From NCBI GenBank assembly GCA_028023455.1, contig JAQFVV010006200.1, positions 4,751,860 to 4,815,859 of the forward strand: a stretch of 64,000 nt of DNA, given 5' to 3'. Every line of letters begins with the position of its first letter. The stretch's first letter is position 1. Source of the stretch: Epiperipatus broadwayi. Its lineage: Eukaryota > Onychophora > Udeonychophora > Euonychophora > Peripatidae. Under the pieces are notes generated by a model that did no database searches, was not told where the DNA came from, and saw only the letters and a program-made list of their open reading frames with translations. A program made the translations under genes and the position numbers. Positions 1 to 12,031 of this stretch are shown here, piece by piece.

Positions 1-162
1 CAGGCAAGTTATCCTTGATAGCCTTGGATTTTCTGCTTTGAAGTGGAGAGTTAGAGGATCCATTCATTGTGAATCGACTTGATGTTTCATAGTGCAGGTG
101 TGGAGTGATAGATCAATTCCATCCTGATCCTGACAAGTTCCATGGATGATGACTTCCTTTCC
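1..162 (-). pseudogene. Possible galectin-like exon remnant, cut by the window edge
   Basis: Read on the minus strand from 162 down to 1, one frame gives a peptide that resembles a galectin carbohydrate-recognition domain: GKEVIIHG near its start, DGIDLSLHT about 15 residues on, then DPLTLHF. Galectins carry a comparable order: G-x-x-(I/V)-x-(I/V)-x-G, then F-x-(I/V)-N-L, then (I/A)-LHF-N-x-R. The usual LHFNPR is replaced by LHFKAE, so a core sugar-binding residue is missing. An in-frame TGA lies between the second and third motifs. An AG that could serve as splice acceptor precedes the first codon (positions 163-164, minus strand), with a poor pyrimidine tract. The first 190 bases are visibly richer in G+C than the next kilobase. 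The resemblance is short and could be chance; if real, it is a broken or diverged copy whose downstream part lies outside the window. Confidence 0.27.
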
Positions 163-189
163 CTGATATTGCTTTTGCACTTAGCAATG

Positions 190-1130
190 CATATTTGTTT
201 TTATCATTATTTATATTTTGCTTTAATGATTTGTTTTGAGTGAAGTAATGCCAATATTTCTTATAATATTGTATACCTTTGAATGTAGATATTGTGATCT
301 ATAACTGAGAATTACTGATATTTTGGGAATTTGAATACTTTGAATTTACTTGCAAAAGTTTTAATTTTGAATTCCTTATTTAGTTGACTTTAATTCTCTA
401 TGTTCGTTTTCATTTTCTTGATATTTAAATATTGTTTTTTTTTATAGTATTTCTATTCAAAATTGGTTGATGTTTCTCTTCAAATTTTAAAGTTGAATCA
501 TCTACATAAAAATTTGTAGGTTCTTAGCAGATAATAAATTTTTATTTCCTTTAGAGCAGAAGCTTGTTGTTCAACTAAACAAGTTCGTGATCATCATTTC
601 AATCCATTGTTGACATCATTTTTAATGAATGTTAATATAAATAATTTGTTAATAACAATGAAAATTTTATTTGATATATATATATTTTACTTTAATATTT
701 GTTTTTATTTCTTGATAGCATTTATTTGTCCAATCTTGTTTAGCATGCATTGTTATATTGTATTTGTGTCATAACACATTTACCAAAGTGATAATTGCTA
801 AAGTTAGTTATCGTGTTTGTCTGATAATTTAATTTAAATATTTATTTATAGTATAATTAAGTTGGGATTTAAAGTGTGTGTTATAATTAATGATTTTTCA
901 ATTTTTGTGCTTTAATATTTACTAATCTAGTAAATAATAAATAATGCTAATATCATGGGTCTTGGCTTTGGATTGGGCCACATGGTATGTAATAGATATT
1001 GGAAGGATGTTAGGTATATCTGTAACAATATCATATATTATAATGGAAAGGAGAAATCTGGGGTTTAACCCATGAGGAATCTGAGGAATTGTATTTTTAT
1101 CCTCAAGTTTAAAAAAATTAATTTAAAAAA
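190..1130. other. AT-rich stretch without a recognised feature
   Basis: Short A/T runs and stop codons in all frames. I see no repeat boundary, RNA gene or coding signal here. It may be intron or intergenic sequence next to the galectin-like stretch. Confidence 0.6.
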
Positions 1131-1134
1131 GGGT

Positions 1135-3551
1135 AAGCATAGTAGGTCACTCTGAGAGATCAGCAGAACTAACTATAAGTTTGCTAGCACTCTCCAAAAG
1201 TAATAATCATTCATCATCATAAATAATTTATCAAAATAAATCAACAGTCAATCTTGTGACTGGATTTGAAATGAGTCTCCTGTAGACCACACTAACCATT
1301 GATCCATTGCCAGCTTGGGGTTATTATTTAAATCTTAATTTGGATGCATCAGAATACATAATCAATAACAATAATACTGGGATATTAAAACATGTTGATC
1401 ATCAATGCTCTGGCCACTTTGTACCATTGATGTACTGGCCAACTATAAACTTAAATTCTAATAGACCAACCCCCTGGCCATTTAGTACCATTAATGTACT
1501 GGCCAACTATAAACTTAAATTTTAATAGACAAAACTAAATAAAATGTAGTGCAGGACTTTTAGAATATAATCTTATGCCTCAACCATGATGATATAATAC
1601 TGGATGCCCCTAAAGCACTAAATACATCCCCATTTATATATTCAGCCTTGCTCAAATCTAGCACAGAGAACCTAAGCTCTATTACTGTTATGGTGATCAA
1701 GAGATAATGCAATCCGATTTTTAACAATTAAATATAAGTTTATTAACAATAAAAAATGATATTACAGTCTTTAGAATAAGACTATGCACGTATTAATTAA
1801 GCCTTCTGATTTTGATTAAAATATAATAAAAAATTATCACATTGTGATTTACATATATATGATTTAGAAAATTCAAGTTATTACATTGATTTACATATAT
1901 GTTCTAATAGATTTATTTAAAACCAGACAGAACACAGACATGTAGCTCAATATAAAATAAACATGTTTGAATTGACATTTAATAATAAAAAATAATTAAA
2001 ATTTATATGTATTTATTTGACACACCTTGATATATATATATGCACACATACATGTGTGTGCCTGTAATTTCTGAACATATTTAAATTGTCCTACAATAAT
2101 ACATAATTAAACTTTTCAATTTATATTTTTAATAATACAAATACCTATGCTAGGTTTACTTATTTTAATTTGTTACAATAATATTATTAAAATATATATT
2201 CTTCATATAAATGCATGCATATAACATATATAAATAAAATTATAGATGATATAAATTAATTATAAACATAATAGTTTACAGTTTTTTTTCTCTTTAAAAA
2301 AATATCAGTTTATAAGTTCCCTTTTTTTTCTTTTTCTTTAAATAAAGTATTATCAACTTTTTTTTTTTAAAAAAAATATAAAGTCAATGAATTAAATCAT
2401 TACTCCTAGATATTTAATCCCAGAAAATTTGTTTGCTGGTATTTGTAAAATGTCATTTTTTTAGGGAATTACTAAAAACAATTTCTCCAATAATATATAT
2501 AAAATCATCTGTGAATTGCTCCTTTCTTTTAGATGTTTAATTTCAGCAAATTATTGATTTGTTTTAGTTTAAGTTATTAAGTTATAATTTTAAAAGTCAT
2601 TTTAAGGATTTTAAACCAATTCATTCAGCTATATATTTTTATCTGTGCTTCTCTGCATATAGATACATCAGCATATGATAATTACTTCAGAAACTGATGG
2701 GATTATCTTGATAAGCTAAGTTTTTGGTTCAGGTAAGGGTTGTTCGGCAGTTGGTTCCACTTAGACTATAATTTGGTAAGCTTCAGGCCAGCAAGATATT
2801 TTTTCAGAATATATTTGTAGCCATGAATATCAACACAAAGAAGTGGGTCATTTTCCTCCATGTAAATTCAAACTCCATTATTAAACTGTAGAGCAAGTGC
2901 ATCCTTGCATTCTTACATCCTAATGGTAGTCCTGTATAACTCTGGAAACCAGCGCTGCAGCTAGCAATTCTGCTACAGCTACCAACTACTCCAGCTAACT
3001 ACTTCACAAAATATTTTGGCCAACTTTGCATCTAGCTATTAGCCAGCAAAAATATAAACCAGATTTTTCAGCAGGCCAATTGGCCATTACTTTTCAAAAT
3101 ATTAAAACCAGACTATTATTTTCAGAAACTACTATCCAGACTAAAATAATCTTTTTATCCAACCCTTTTATAGACTTGGATTGGATGATAAAAACACATT
3201 AATTGAAAACAAAGTTTTTTTATCTCTTTAATCCCATTTGAAAACAGGTTTGAAATTTTTTATCAAAGTGTGATATGCATGTTTTTACTTAGATAGAGAA
3301 ATTTATCAATTAATTATAAGATTTCAAAAATACATAATAGAAATTTGTACAATTATCAGAAACATGCTTATTTTTAAATTTTAAAATCAGAATAATAATA
3401 ATAATTTATTTAGACCTTTTTAAATATTTTAATTTATAATAAAATTCTGTTTTAATTCAGAGTCATTTAATCCTTTATTTATTATTTTTATTCCAAGTGA
3501 AATGTAGAAAATATCTGAAAATTTATGTCTGGGTTTATTTCTGTTTCCTTT

Positions 3552-3560
<9 letters not shown>
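1135..3560 (+). repeat. Copy A of a diverged ~2.5-kb tandem segmental duplication
   Basis: This block is collinear with 4290-7095. Anchors in the same order: the start TGAGAGATCAGC (1155 and 4314); the ATCAACAGTCAA block with the following CTGTAGACCA (about 1240 and 4461); CTGGCCAACTATAAACTTAA (1434 and 4665); ACACAAAGAAGTGGGTCATT (2833 and 6334); and ATCAAAGTGTGAT (3263 and 6733). Both copies end at an AT-dinucleotide run. Identity is patchy with many small indels, so the duplication is old, or these are two adjacent copies of a long transposon that I do not recognise. No coding frame is conserved between copies. Confidence 0.75.
1411..1530 (+). repeat. Two-unit 64-bp tandem repeat inside copy A
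   Basis: Units start at 1411 and 1475 with TGGCCA and share CTGGCCAACTATAAACTTAA. The paralogous place in copy B (about 4657-4700) holds a single unit, so this expansion arose after the large duplication. Confidence 0.8.

Positions 3561-3587
<27 letters not shown>
3559..3587. repeat. (TA)n microsatellite at the end of copy A
   Basis: A pure AT alternation of about 28 bases. It marks the right boundary of the duplicated block; a comparable AT run follows copy B. Confidence 0.85.
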
Positions 3588-3589
<2 letters not shown>

Positions 3590-3711
3590 CGGGATGGGGT
3601 GTTAGGAAGTTGGTGGAAAGTAGTTGTACCTGGGGTGATGACAAAATCATCATCACTCACAGTCCATTTGAGATTTAAAATATAAATAGTATAATAAAGG
3701 TAAAATATATT

Positions 3712-3831
3712 TTGTTACATTTTCATTTACCATTATCAAACTCCATCCACTCACAACTTTGACGCCATCCATTTCAGATAAATAAACTAATGATTATTAC
3801 TAATCATTTTCGAAACTAGAGATTATCTCTA
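3712..3831 (+). repeat. 120-bp direct repeat, first copy
   Basis: Matches 4121-4240 with about two mismatches over 120 bases by hand comparison. The two copies bracket a 289-bp spacer between the halves of the large duplication and are far more alike than those halves, so they reflect a later event. Confidence 0.85.
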
Positions 3832-4032
3832 GCACAGATATAAACTTTAAACCTCAGTTAAAGATTAATATATCTGATTTTTTAAAATTTACACACACGG
3901 AGTTATTCACCTTTCTCTGTCCCGTATGTAATATCTTTATAGATATAATAAACATCTCCACACTTCCCCAATTCTTTTCAAATTCATATAAATAAAGATA
4001 CAATAAAAGACAAATGACCCCCAAGATGCATT

Positions 4033-4090
4033 TCATGCTGAACCAGCACTCATCAGTTGGCCCAGGTCACTATCTCTCATATATATCTTT
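4033..4090. repeat. Interspersed repeat fragment, also found at 19938-19990
   Basis: The spacer between the 120-bp repeats contains CACTCATCAGTTGG followed by CAG and ACTATCTC, the same order as at 19938-19990. There the sequence lies next to a tRNA-derived SINE, so this may be the body of that SINE family. Confidence 0.5.
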
Positions 4091-4120
4091 ATTATATGAA
4101 AAGTATTTATCTAGAGTAAA

Positions 4121-4240
4121 TTGTTACATTTTCATTTACCATTGTCAAACTCCCTCCACTCACAACTTTGACGCCATCCATTTCAGATAAATAAACTAAT
4201 GATTATTACTAATCATTTTCGAAACTAGAGATTATCTCTA
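4121..4240 (+). repeat. 120-bp direct repeat, second copy
   Basis: Near-identical partner of 3712-3831; both end in GAGATTATCTCTA. See that entry. Confidence 0.85.
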
Positions 4241-4289
4241 TAAAATATATTTAAGATATATTTAAGAATAAAATATTTAAGGGAACATG

Positions 4290-7095
4290 AGATTATACAA
4301 ATCTCTGTGAACATTGAGAGATCAGCCAGCTAACTCAGAAGAGCAACTAAAAACATGATTATAAATTCAACCAGCATTATAAAGTAAAAGTAAGTATAAT
4401 TCAAATACCATTCATCATCATTAATGGGAATAAACAAAATTGTACAATAAAATATATAAATCAACAGTCAACCTTGTGACTGGATTAAAAATGGGTCTTC
4501 TGTAGACCAGGCTAACTATTGAGCCTTTGCCAGCTTGGGCAATTATTTAAACATAACTTGGATGCACCAGCTTAGTGCCCATCCATTAAAATACATAAGA
4601 AGAAAATCTAAACAATAATGCTGGGACATCAAAATATGCTGATCATCATCAATGCTCAGGCCACTTGTACTGGCCAACTATAAACTTAAATTTTTTAACA
4701 AGACTGAACTAAAATAAAATATAATAGTGCATGGGCTTTAAAGAGTATCCTCTTTTGCACCAACCAGGATGATGATTGATCATCTTTGGATGCCCAAAGC
4801 ACTAAACACATCCCATTTATCCATGTCCAAAATCTAGCTCAGAGAACATGGGCTCTATTACTGTATGTGAACAAGAGATGATGGAATACAATTTTAACAA
4901 TTAAATAAGTTTATTAATAACAATAAAAATAAATGATTATGGTCTTATAAGGGTTATGATTTTGAAAAGTATCCAATAATAAAAGTCATTACACTGTAAT
5001 TTACAATATTACTACAAAATTCAAGTTATTACATCAATTTACATAATTACTATTCAATATTTAAATCATTACATTAATTTACAAAAAGTATAATAAAATA
5101 TATTCAAATTATTATTGTGGTTTACATATATATGCGCACAGATGCGCGATTTATAATATATAATGAATATTCAATAAATGAATTGACATTTAATAAAAAT
5201 AAAAAATATTAAAATTTTACATATATGAGTGTGCATGTATATACGCAGACTGACTTTTACCTATTTAAACTTGTTACAATAATATATATATATATTTATA
5301 TTTAATTCATTTGGAAAGCACATAAATTTCACATATATATGTGTGTATAAAAAAAATATACAATTTAAAATTTAATTTCAGTTTATAAGTTTTTTTTTAT
5401 CAAACTAAATAAAGTCAACTTTTGTTTGACAGTTACTTGTTGATTAATTATCAAAGTCTCTAAATATAAAATGTCTCTTTTTTTTCTTAATAAACAAAAA
5501 ATACAATCGTTTTATAGAATTAAGAAAATATATAAATTTTAAAATGTCTTTCTGATTGATTAGTTAATGCTGAATAAAGTAGGCAAGGTGAGAGAGGAAA
5601 AGTGAATACATGAGTTACAGCTCTTCATGCCATGATAAGTGGACAGCCAAGCATGGACCAAGTACACAATGCCCCATGATGTCATGAGAAAATACCTCAT
5701 TTTTAAGAACTACCTCTCTTGTACCTAGAGGGATCATCCAACTAAGAGTAGGAGCCATGAAAAATTGGGCACTGAGCCAGCCCCCCTCAGCTTCTGTAAG
5801 TCTTAGGGGCTTATTCATTTGGTCTATTCATGAGACCAAGGCCTATTCATGAAGCCTATATATACACACCATTGGACTACTCTAGGAGCTCAACATCCAG
5901 GTCTGGATAGTGCCGAACATATACTTCGGAGCACCATAAACACACTGCATCCTCACAGCCCTGCTCAACTATACACCCACAATAAACATAAAAAGCACAA
6001 ATTCACGCATCACTTTTTACTAAAGAAATTATTTAAAATTTGGTTATTATATATAACTACTCACCACAGCTGTATATATGTTTATCTGGGCTTCTCTGCC
6101 TTTAGATAGTCAGCACATATATAATTATTTATTTAGCAAGCTGGTTCTTTTGGTCCATTAGAAAAATATAATCCATGTTTGTTTTCATCATCAGGTAAAA
6201 GTATGCAATCCATGTAAATCTTGATTTGTAGTTGTTTTCTTTCTGTCTAGGATTATTCCAGGCAAGCAGCTGTTTTGATTTAATAAATTTTAGACAAGTA
6301 ACTATCCTCTCTGTTTAAGGCTATGAATTACAGCACAAAGAAGTGGGTCATTTTCTCCAAGTGAATTCAAACTCCTGAGAAGGAAATATTAGTAGCTTCT
6401 GAATCTACTGTTCTGCCAACTCTATGGTCAGCTAAAACCAACTGCTGTATTTCATCAAGTTGCAGCAAAAAGAATTGCAACCAAATTTTCAGCTGGCCTT
6501 CTTACCAAAAAAAAACCTATTAATCAGACTGCTCTCTTCAAAATCATTATCCAGACTTTTCTCTTTAAAATCACAACCAGACTCCTCTCGTCAACTCTTA
6601 CAAACTACAAGCAAAAACTAACTGATATTTTTTTTATCAGTCTTTTATAAACTTGGGTAGGTCAGGTGACAAAAACACAGTGGCTGTTTTCAATCTACTT
6701 TAATCCATTTGAAAACAAACTGGAAATTTCTATCAAAGTGTGATTTTCATGTTTTTACATTAATCTTTGGAATTTGACCAAAGGTGTGATAATCCTTTTG
6801 AAAACATATACATGTTTTCATTTAGACAAAAAAAATTTACAAATTAATTAAAGATTTCAAAAATAGACATTTTTTTCAAAATTATCAAAAAAACAAGCTT
6901 ATATTTAAATTTCAAAATCAGAATTACAAATAATATTTATCAGACCTTTTAAAAGTTTAATTTATAAAACAATAAAATATTATTTTAAATCCAGAGTTAT
7001 TTAACCCTTATTATATTTTATTTTAGGAAATATGGAAAAAAATATCTACAAAAATTTATTCTGTGTTTATTTCTACTTTTCCTTTATTTTCCATA
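4290..7095 (+). repeat. Copy B of the diverged tandem segmental duplication
   Basis: Collinear with 1135-3560. It is longer because it carries an insert at about 5560-6040 that copy A lacks. The flanks of the insert, ending before 5560 and resuming at the CAGCTGTATATATG block near 6068, align with copy A around 2570-2640. Confidence 0.75.
5560..6040 (+). mobile_element. Insert with LTR-like layout, possible solo LTR
   Basis: About 480 bases present in copy B but absent from copy A, and visibly richer in G+C than its surroundings. It has a TATA-like CCTATATATAC at 5855-5865 followed 116 bases later by the polyadenylation-type signal AATAAA at 5981-5986, the promoter-then-signal order of an LTR. 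A short motif, CTATTCATGA, is repeated just upstream at about 5824 and 5843. I could not fix TG...CA ends or a target-site duplication, and no gag or pol lies beside it. It could also be another transposon. Confidence 0.35.
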
Positions 7096-7124
7096 TATAT
7101 ACATACACACTATATTATTATGGG

Positions 7125-7147
7125 TGTACCATGTAACCCAACTGGTT

Positions 7148-7187
<40 letters not shown>

Positions 7188-7245
7188 TGCACACAACTAT
7201 GTTGCTGTGCCATGTAACCCAAATGGTTACAATATATATATATAT
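7125..7245. repeat. Pair of short palindromes, each followed by (TA)n
   Basis: TGTAACCCAACTGGTTACA and, about 82 bases on, TGTAACCCAAATGGTTACA. Each pairs TGTAACC with GGTTACA and is followed at once by an AT run (7149-7181 and about 7230-7245). The repeat of hairpin plus AT tract suggests one unit duplicated together with its microsatellite. Confidence 0.65.
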
Positions 7246-7249
7246 TGAA

Positions 7250-9470
7250 ATGATCATTGTAGTTTGCAAAAACAAAAAACCTTTTATTATGTTAAAATAC
7301 TAAAATTTTACAAAAATTATAATTTTTAAGTTTTTATATTAAATTTTCAATATAAAAATATATACCCATTTTATATCCAAATACAGTAGGTACTACCATG
7401 CTACTGCTGTCCTTTAATTCTCAATTGCATAGAGAAGAAAAAGACTCATTCGAGAGCTGAAATTTAGGTATCACTTAACTACTTGAACTTTGCATTATTT
7501 ACTTTATTATTTTTTTGAAAAGCAAAAGTATCACCATACTGGAGATGAGTATAAGGATAAGTAAATATTTTTAGGATTTTCTTTTTGTTTTATCTGTTTG
7601 TTTGTTTTTTTTTTAAAAAAAAAATTTGAAAATCGTCATCATATGGTTATCTAGAACAGTAAGTTATTTTTGTTAAAATATAAAAGAATAACAAATATTT
7701 AAGTTACTTTTTAACTTTTTGTCTTGACTAAAATAGAGAACAGAGCAACTTTTATTAATGCACTACTTTTTGATACCAGCAGCTTCTATTTTTCACAAAG
7801 AATTTATTTTAGCAAAAAATAAAATTAAAAAAATGAATAAAATTAAAATATTTATATGTAAAGTACAATTTTAAAAAAAGAAGCAAAGTCTCATATTTTC
7901 AATATCAAGATTAAAGTAATGGTAAAATTAATCACCTTTTATTCACCTGATTGAATGAATACAGCGGCCACAGGAATATATCTAATCAAAACGCTACTTT
8001 TAAGGTAAAACAAATTAAAATGATTTTTCATCCTTGTTTATGTTTTTAAAAATTTCCAGATATTCATTTATCCATCATTGATGAATAATTAATAGAATTG
8101 CTTATAGATAGCATGAAAAGACATTTCCAAGTCTGTGTGTGTGCGGGGGGGGGTGAATTTCAAGTTTTCTCAGCTCACACCTGAACCAAATCATAAGCAA
8201 GAGTGGGTGTTATCGTTACACAACACTTCGATGCTTTAAAAAAAAAAAAAGGTGAAAAAGTATTCCATTTAATTAATAGTTGTTAATTAATTTGTTATAT
8301 CAACTGAGTTGTTATTTTGAGATATTACTGAAATTGTTATATTGATTTAACAATAACTTTTTGATAAAGTAAATTTCTATTTCGTTTAGGCTTTATAAGA
8401 AGATAAAAAATAAACTATTTTTTAAATCTTAAAGCAGTTTAATTAGTAATGGAATTTTTACAGTTTTTAATTTTAAAAGATTTTAATACTGCAATTTATA
8501 ATAATAAAATTTCATTTTGCTTCAGAGTCAGTAGATCTCTAGCTTTTTTTCTGGACAAAATGCAATATTTTTTTACTGATTCAAATGATTTCTCATTCAT
8601 TGTTTAATCTTACTTAAAATTATTCTTGGACTATTAAAAAAAAGAACAAAGATAAAATGCTTTGTCCTTTAACGTTCGAGCACCTTTGAATTACAATAAC
8701 ATGGATTGCTCTGTATCCGCCATTCTACCACTATAGAAAACTATTAAGGACATTCCAAACACATTTCAGTAATGAAAAGATGATTGAGAAATTATCAAGT
8801 CGTTCCATTATGTAGTTGTTTCACATATAGAAAAAGAAAAAAAAAATTGTGTTGAACAGATTATTTTTTACGCCCAGACCGTTGGTATTGGGTTATGTAA
8901 CCATTTATTATAGTGTCTGTTAACAACATAACTCTATTATTGCAATAATGTAATTCTTTGAGCTCACAATAAAATTTCTTGATAAAAAAATTTTTTTTCT
9001 TTTAAATTTGCAAAATATTTACATATAAAATAAAAATTTAAAATAATGATGCACTTTACTTCACCTGTTGTAATTAAACCAAAATTATTTTCGATAAAAA
9101 AAGACCAAGCTTTGCATTTAATTTATTTTAACATTTTCTATTTACATATATTACATTACCTATGTTATGAATTTATTAATAATTAATAATTACTAAAGAA
9201 AGAAAGCGAGGTTAATGGTTAAGCTAATAAAACGACAATGCCAAAATAAATTAATTATAAATATTCGAAGAATATTATGATAAACATAGAATAAATTATT
9301 AAAGAGCACACACCAGTTTAATCCCACATCATCTGTTTTTTAAACATATTGTTTTATTCCAACAGGATAATATTATATTAATAAGTACTCTCATATGCTG
9401 ACATAAGATCGCAATAATTTTCTTGTTATAATATATATGCGTACATACATGTATACCTGTCTAATAGAAA
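7250..9470. other. AT-rich stretch without genes; one (GT)n-G9 tract
   Basis: No coding signal or RNA gene seen. At 8134-8153 a short GT alternation passes directly into nine consecutive G; similar GT/G tracts occur at about 10941 and 40705. Confidence 0.6.
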
Positions 9471-9560
9471 ATTTATATATGTGACTTAAGAACTATGAGA
9501 GAGTCTATTGAAATTTTAAAAAGGCCAGACACTCATGGAAAACTATTATTTTATCTCTTT
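9468..9560 (+). pseudogene. Penelope-like element endonuclease C-terminal fragment
   Basis: In one frame the stretch reads DLRTMRESIEILKR. The same residues occur on the minus strand near 50150, but codons differ at synonymous positions (for example TCT/TCA for Ser, ATT/ATA for Ile, AGG/AGA for Arg), so both descend from a once-translated gene. The R-x-(I/M)-RES-(I/L)-EI pattern is typical of the end of the GIY-YIG endonuclease domain in PLEs, just before an LNRD-type motif; that motif is lost here. The frame upstream is short and undiagnostic. It is a relic, not a gene. Confidence 0.6.
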
Positions 9561-12025
9561 CTTCTTTTAAAATTAATTTTAATAAATAAAAAAATTAACA
9601 AACATTTTTGTTTATCCACTTCCTATTCTGATTGGACAACCATTTAACAATATACATAAGAAGGAACAATTTGAATTCACGTTCGCGTACAATCACAATC
9701 TTGTTATTACTTGAGACAAAACAATTCATTACAGCCTTAACCTTGACAAAGATGCATGCGGATTTCGAATGTTGTCTATGCAAAAAACTTATACACTATA
9801 TGACCTCCCCTCTCCAAAAAAAAGAGGATTTTGTAAAATATATATTGCAGAGAGATTAGTTTCTTTCCCCTCCTTTTATATCTCCACAGTTCTACATTAG
9901 AATGTATGAGGATTTAAACTCGGTAGTTAATAGGTATTAGGAATAACTACATTGACTACTTTTAGATAAAATACCCTAATTAACTATGATGGCGTGATTA
10001 GGTATCTAGTCATATTTTCTGACTATCATTCTCATAAAACATATCCAAGTAAAAAGAGGGTCTATCCCTAGTCTATAAATACTGTTTATTTATAATATAT
10101 CTGCCATACTTTAGATTAAGGTGCTATCTCTATAATGAAAATCATCTATAGGTTGGGTTCAAATCTTCCCTAGCCTCTCCATTAACCGACAACTAATTCA
10201 GAAAAATATGGCATGTGTCACAGATTTGGAATGAAAGAGAAGAAAGAAAACAGATAGCTAGATTTATAAATAATGGAATAAAATAAAAATTTATTCATGT
10301 TTTTCTACAAACTTAATGTTTTTCATCCATACACTAAAATAGATGTATAAAATAAAGAGGAAATAAATAAATAATTAATAATTAAATTGTTGAATAAAAG
10401 TTAAATAGGATCAAAGTCAGTTAGATACGTATTAATTGATAATCCCCAATGTACTTAGCAGTGGTTATTATAACTGATCTTAGGGAAAAGGCAAAATTAT
10501 ATAATTAATATGTTTTTAAAACAAAAAAGGATGGAAAACGCAATTATTTTACATAAAGTCATAAACCCTTTTAAGGGTCCAAGTTATGAGCAAAAGTGCC
10601 CAGATTGGAATTATTTAATTTTTTTTGTGAAGGTCGAAAGTCTTATTATTTCTTTCATTTTCCCATTCATATTAGTAAAGTATATATATATTTTAAAAAA
10701 AGAAAAAGAAAAAAGAATTAACGTGTTTTGCTGATCAAAAAAAATGACAAAAAAGGTAGATAATTTGTTTAATTAGATAAGTTAATGAAAATTTATTTAC
10801 TGTAGTAATTAAAAATTTATCTAATAAAAAAAAATAGTTTTGAAAAGATGTTAATCAATAAAATTAAAGATAAAAAGAATATTTTTAGATATATATATAT
10901 TTTTGTAGAGCCAAAGAATATTTTTTTAGTATCAAAAAAGTGTGTGTGTGTGAGGGGGGGGGTGTAATTAATTCAAAAATGGATTAAATTGTGATAATAA
11001 ATAAAGGTACCCAGATTTGTTGAGTTTGATAACAGATGAATTGATGTTCGATATTATTTGAGGAGGGTTTTTTTTTTGAGTTTGAGTTTTTTTAGTTTTA
11101 AGTAAGCAATAACATTAACTCAGTCAAGGATTCATGAGTCACCTTAAATAGCTAAGAAATTTTTTCGACAGCATTCCAGAAAATTAAGCTGATGGAACAC
11201 CATTTCCAGTTATTTAAAAATTTATCAATTTATGAGCTATTAACCTAGTTAATATGGAAATTCATACAATGACTGAAAATCTCATCATGCTGGATTAAAA
11301 ACTTTTATTAGCACCCTGTTTGATTAACAGCTGAAGAACTAGAATAAGCAATGCCTGATATCTTTCACCTATTTTTTTTTTGTCAGCTTATTCATAATAA
11401 ACGCAGAATCTTCCATACTATCATTCCACCTAGAAAAGAACCCAATAAAGTACAACAAAAGAAACCTTGAAATTTACTGATCCTGACTCTCCTGTTGATA
11501 AATTTCACAATAAGGTTTGAAACTATTTTATTTTCATTTAGTCGACTAATAGCAATAGTAGCATCATAATTCTGATAATACTGTAAGATCTATTTGATTT
11601 AGAATAGCGTAAGCTTGTGGTTAAGACCTTTAGAGGTCCCTACCTTCACATTTTCAAGCACACATTCTTGAGGTTTATTGCCTTAGTAAATAAATATATA
11701 ATGAGCTTTTAAAACTAAATATAACAAAATTATAAATTGATCATAATTGTTTTAGATTAATATTTAACAATTCTTAAACATATTTAAATTTTTCTTAATT
11801 TAATATTTGAAAGTTATATCAAACAGAATTTATAATTTATTTTTTTACTCAAGGATTAATAATTAACAGTACTTATAACTTGCATATTTTTATTTATTTA
11901 TTTGTATGATTATGAATTAATATGAATTTAGAAATAATAATTGTGTGATTGTTTTAGATTTTATGTAAACAAATATTGCAGCTTATAAGACCAAATTCAC
12001 TCCAATTAAATGATTTCTTCGATAT
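9561..12025. other. AT-rich stretch without recognised genes
   Basis: No convincing coding sequence. A frame at 9632-9859 ends in a Cys-rich peptide (ECCLCKK) but matches nothing I know. A B-box-like GGGTTCAAATC lies at about 10157 with no clear A box, so I do not call a SINE. Confidence 0.5.
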
Positions 12026-12031
12026 GGATAT

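Noticed and set aside
8134-8153. G-quadruplex candidate at the (GT)n-G9 tract
   Set aside because: A single G-run without three further runs nearby cannot form an intramolecular quadruplex.
10141-10180. SINE at a B-box-like GGGTTCAAATC
   Set aside because: No A box at the right spacing, no tail and no duplication.
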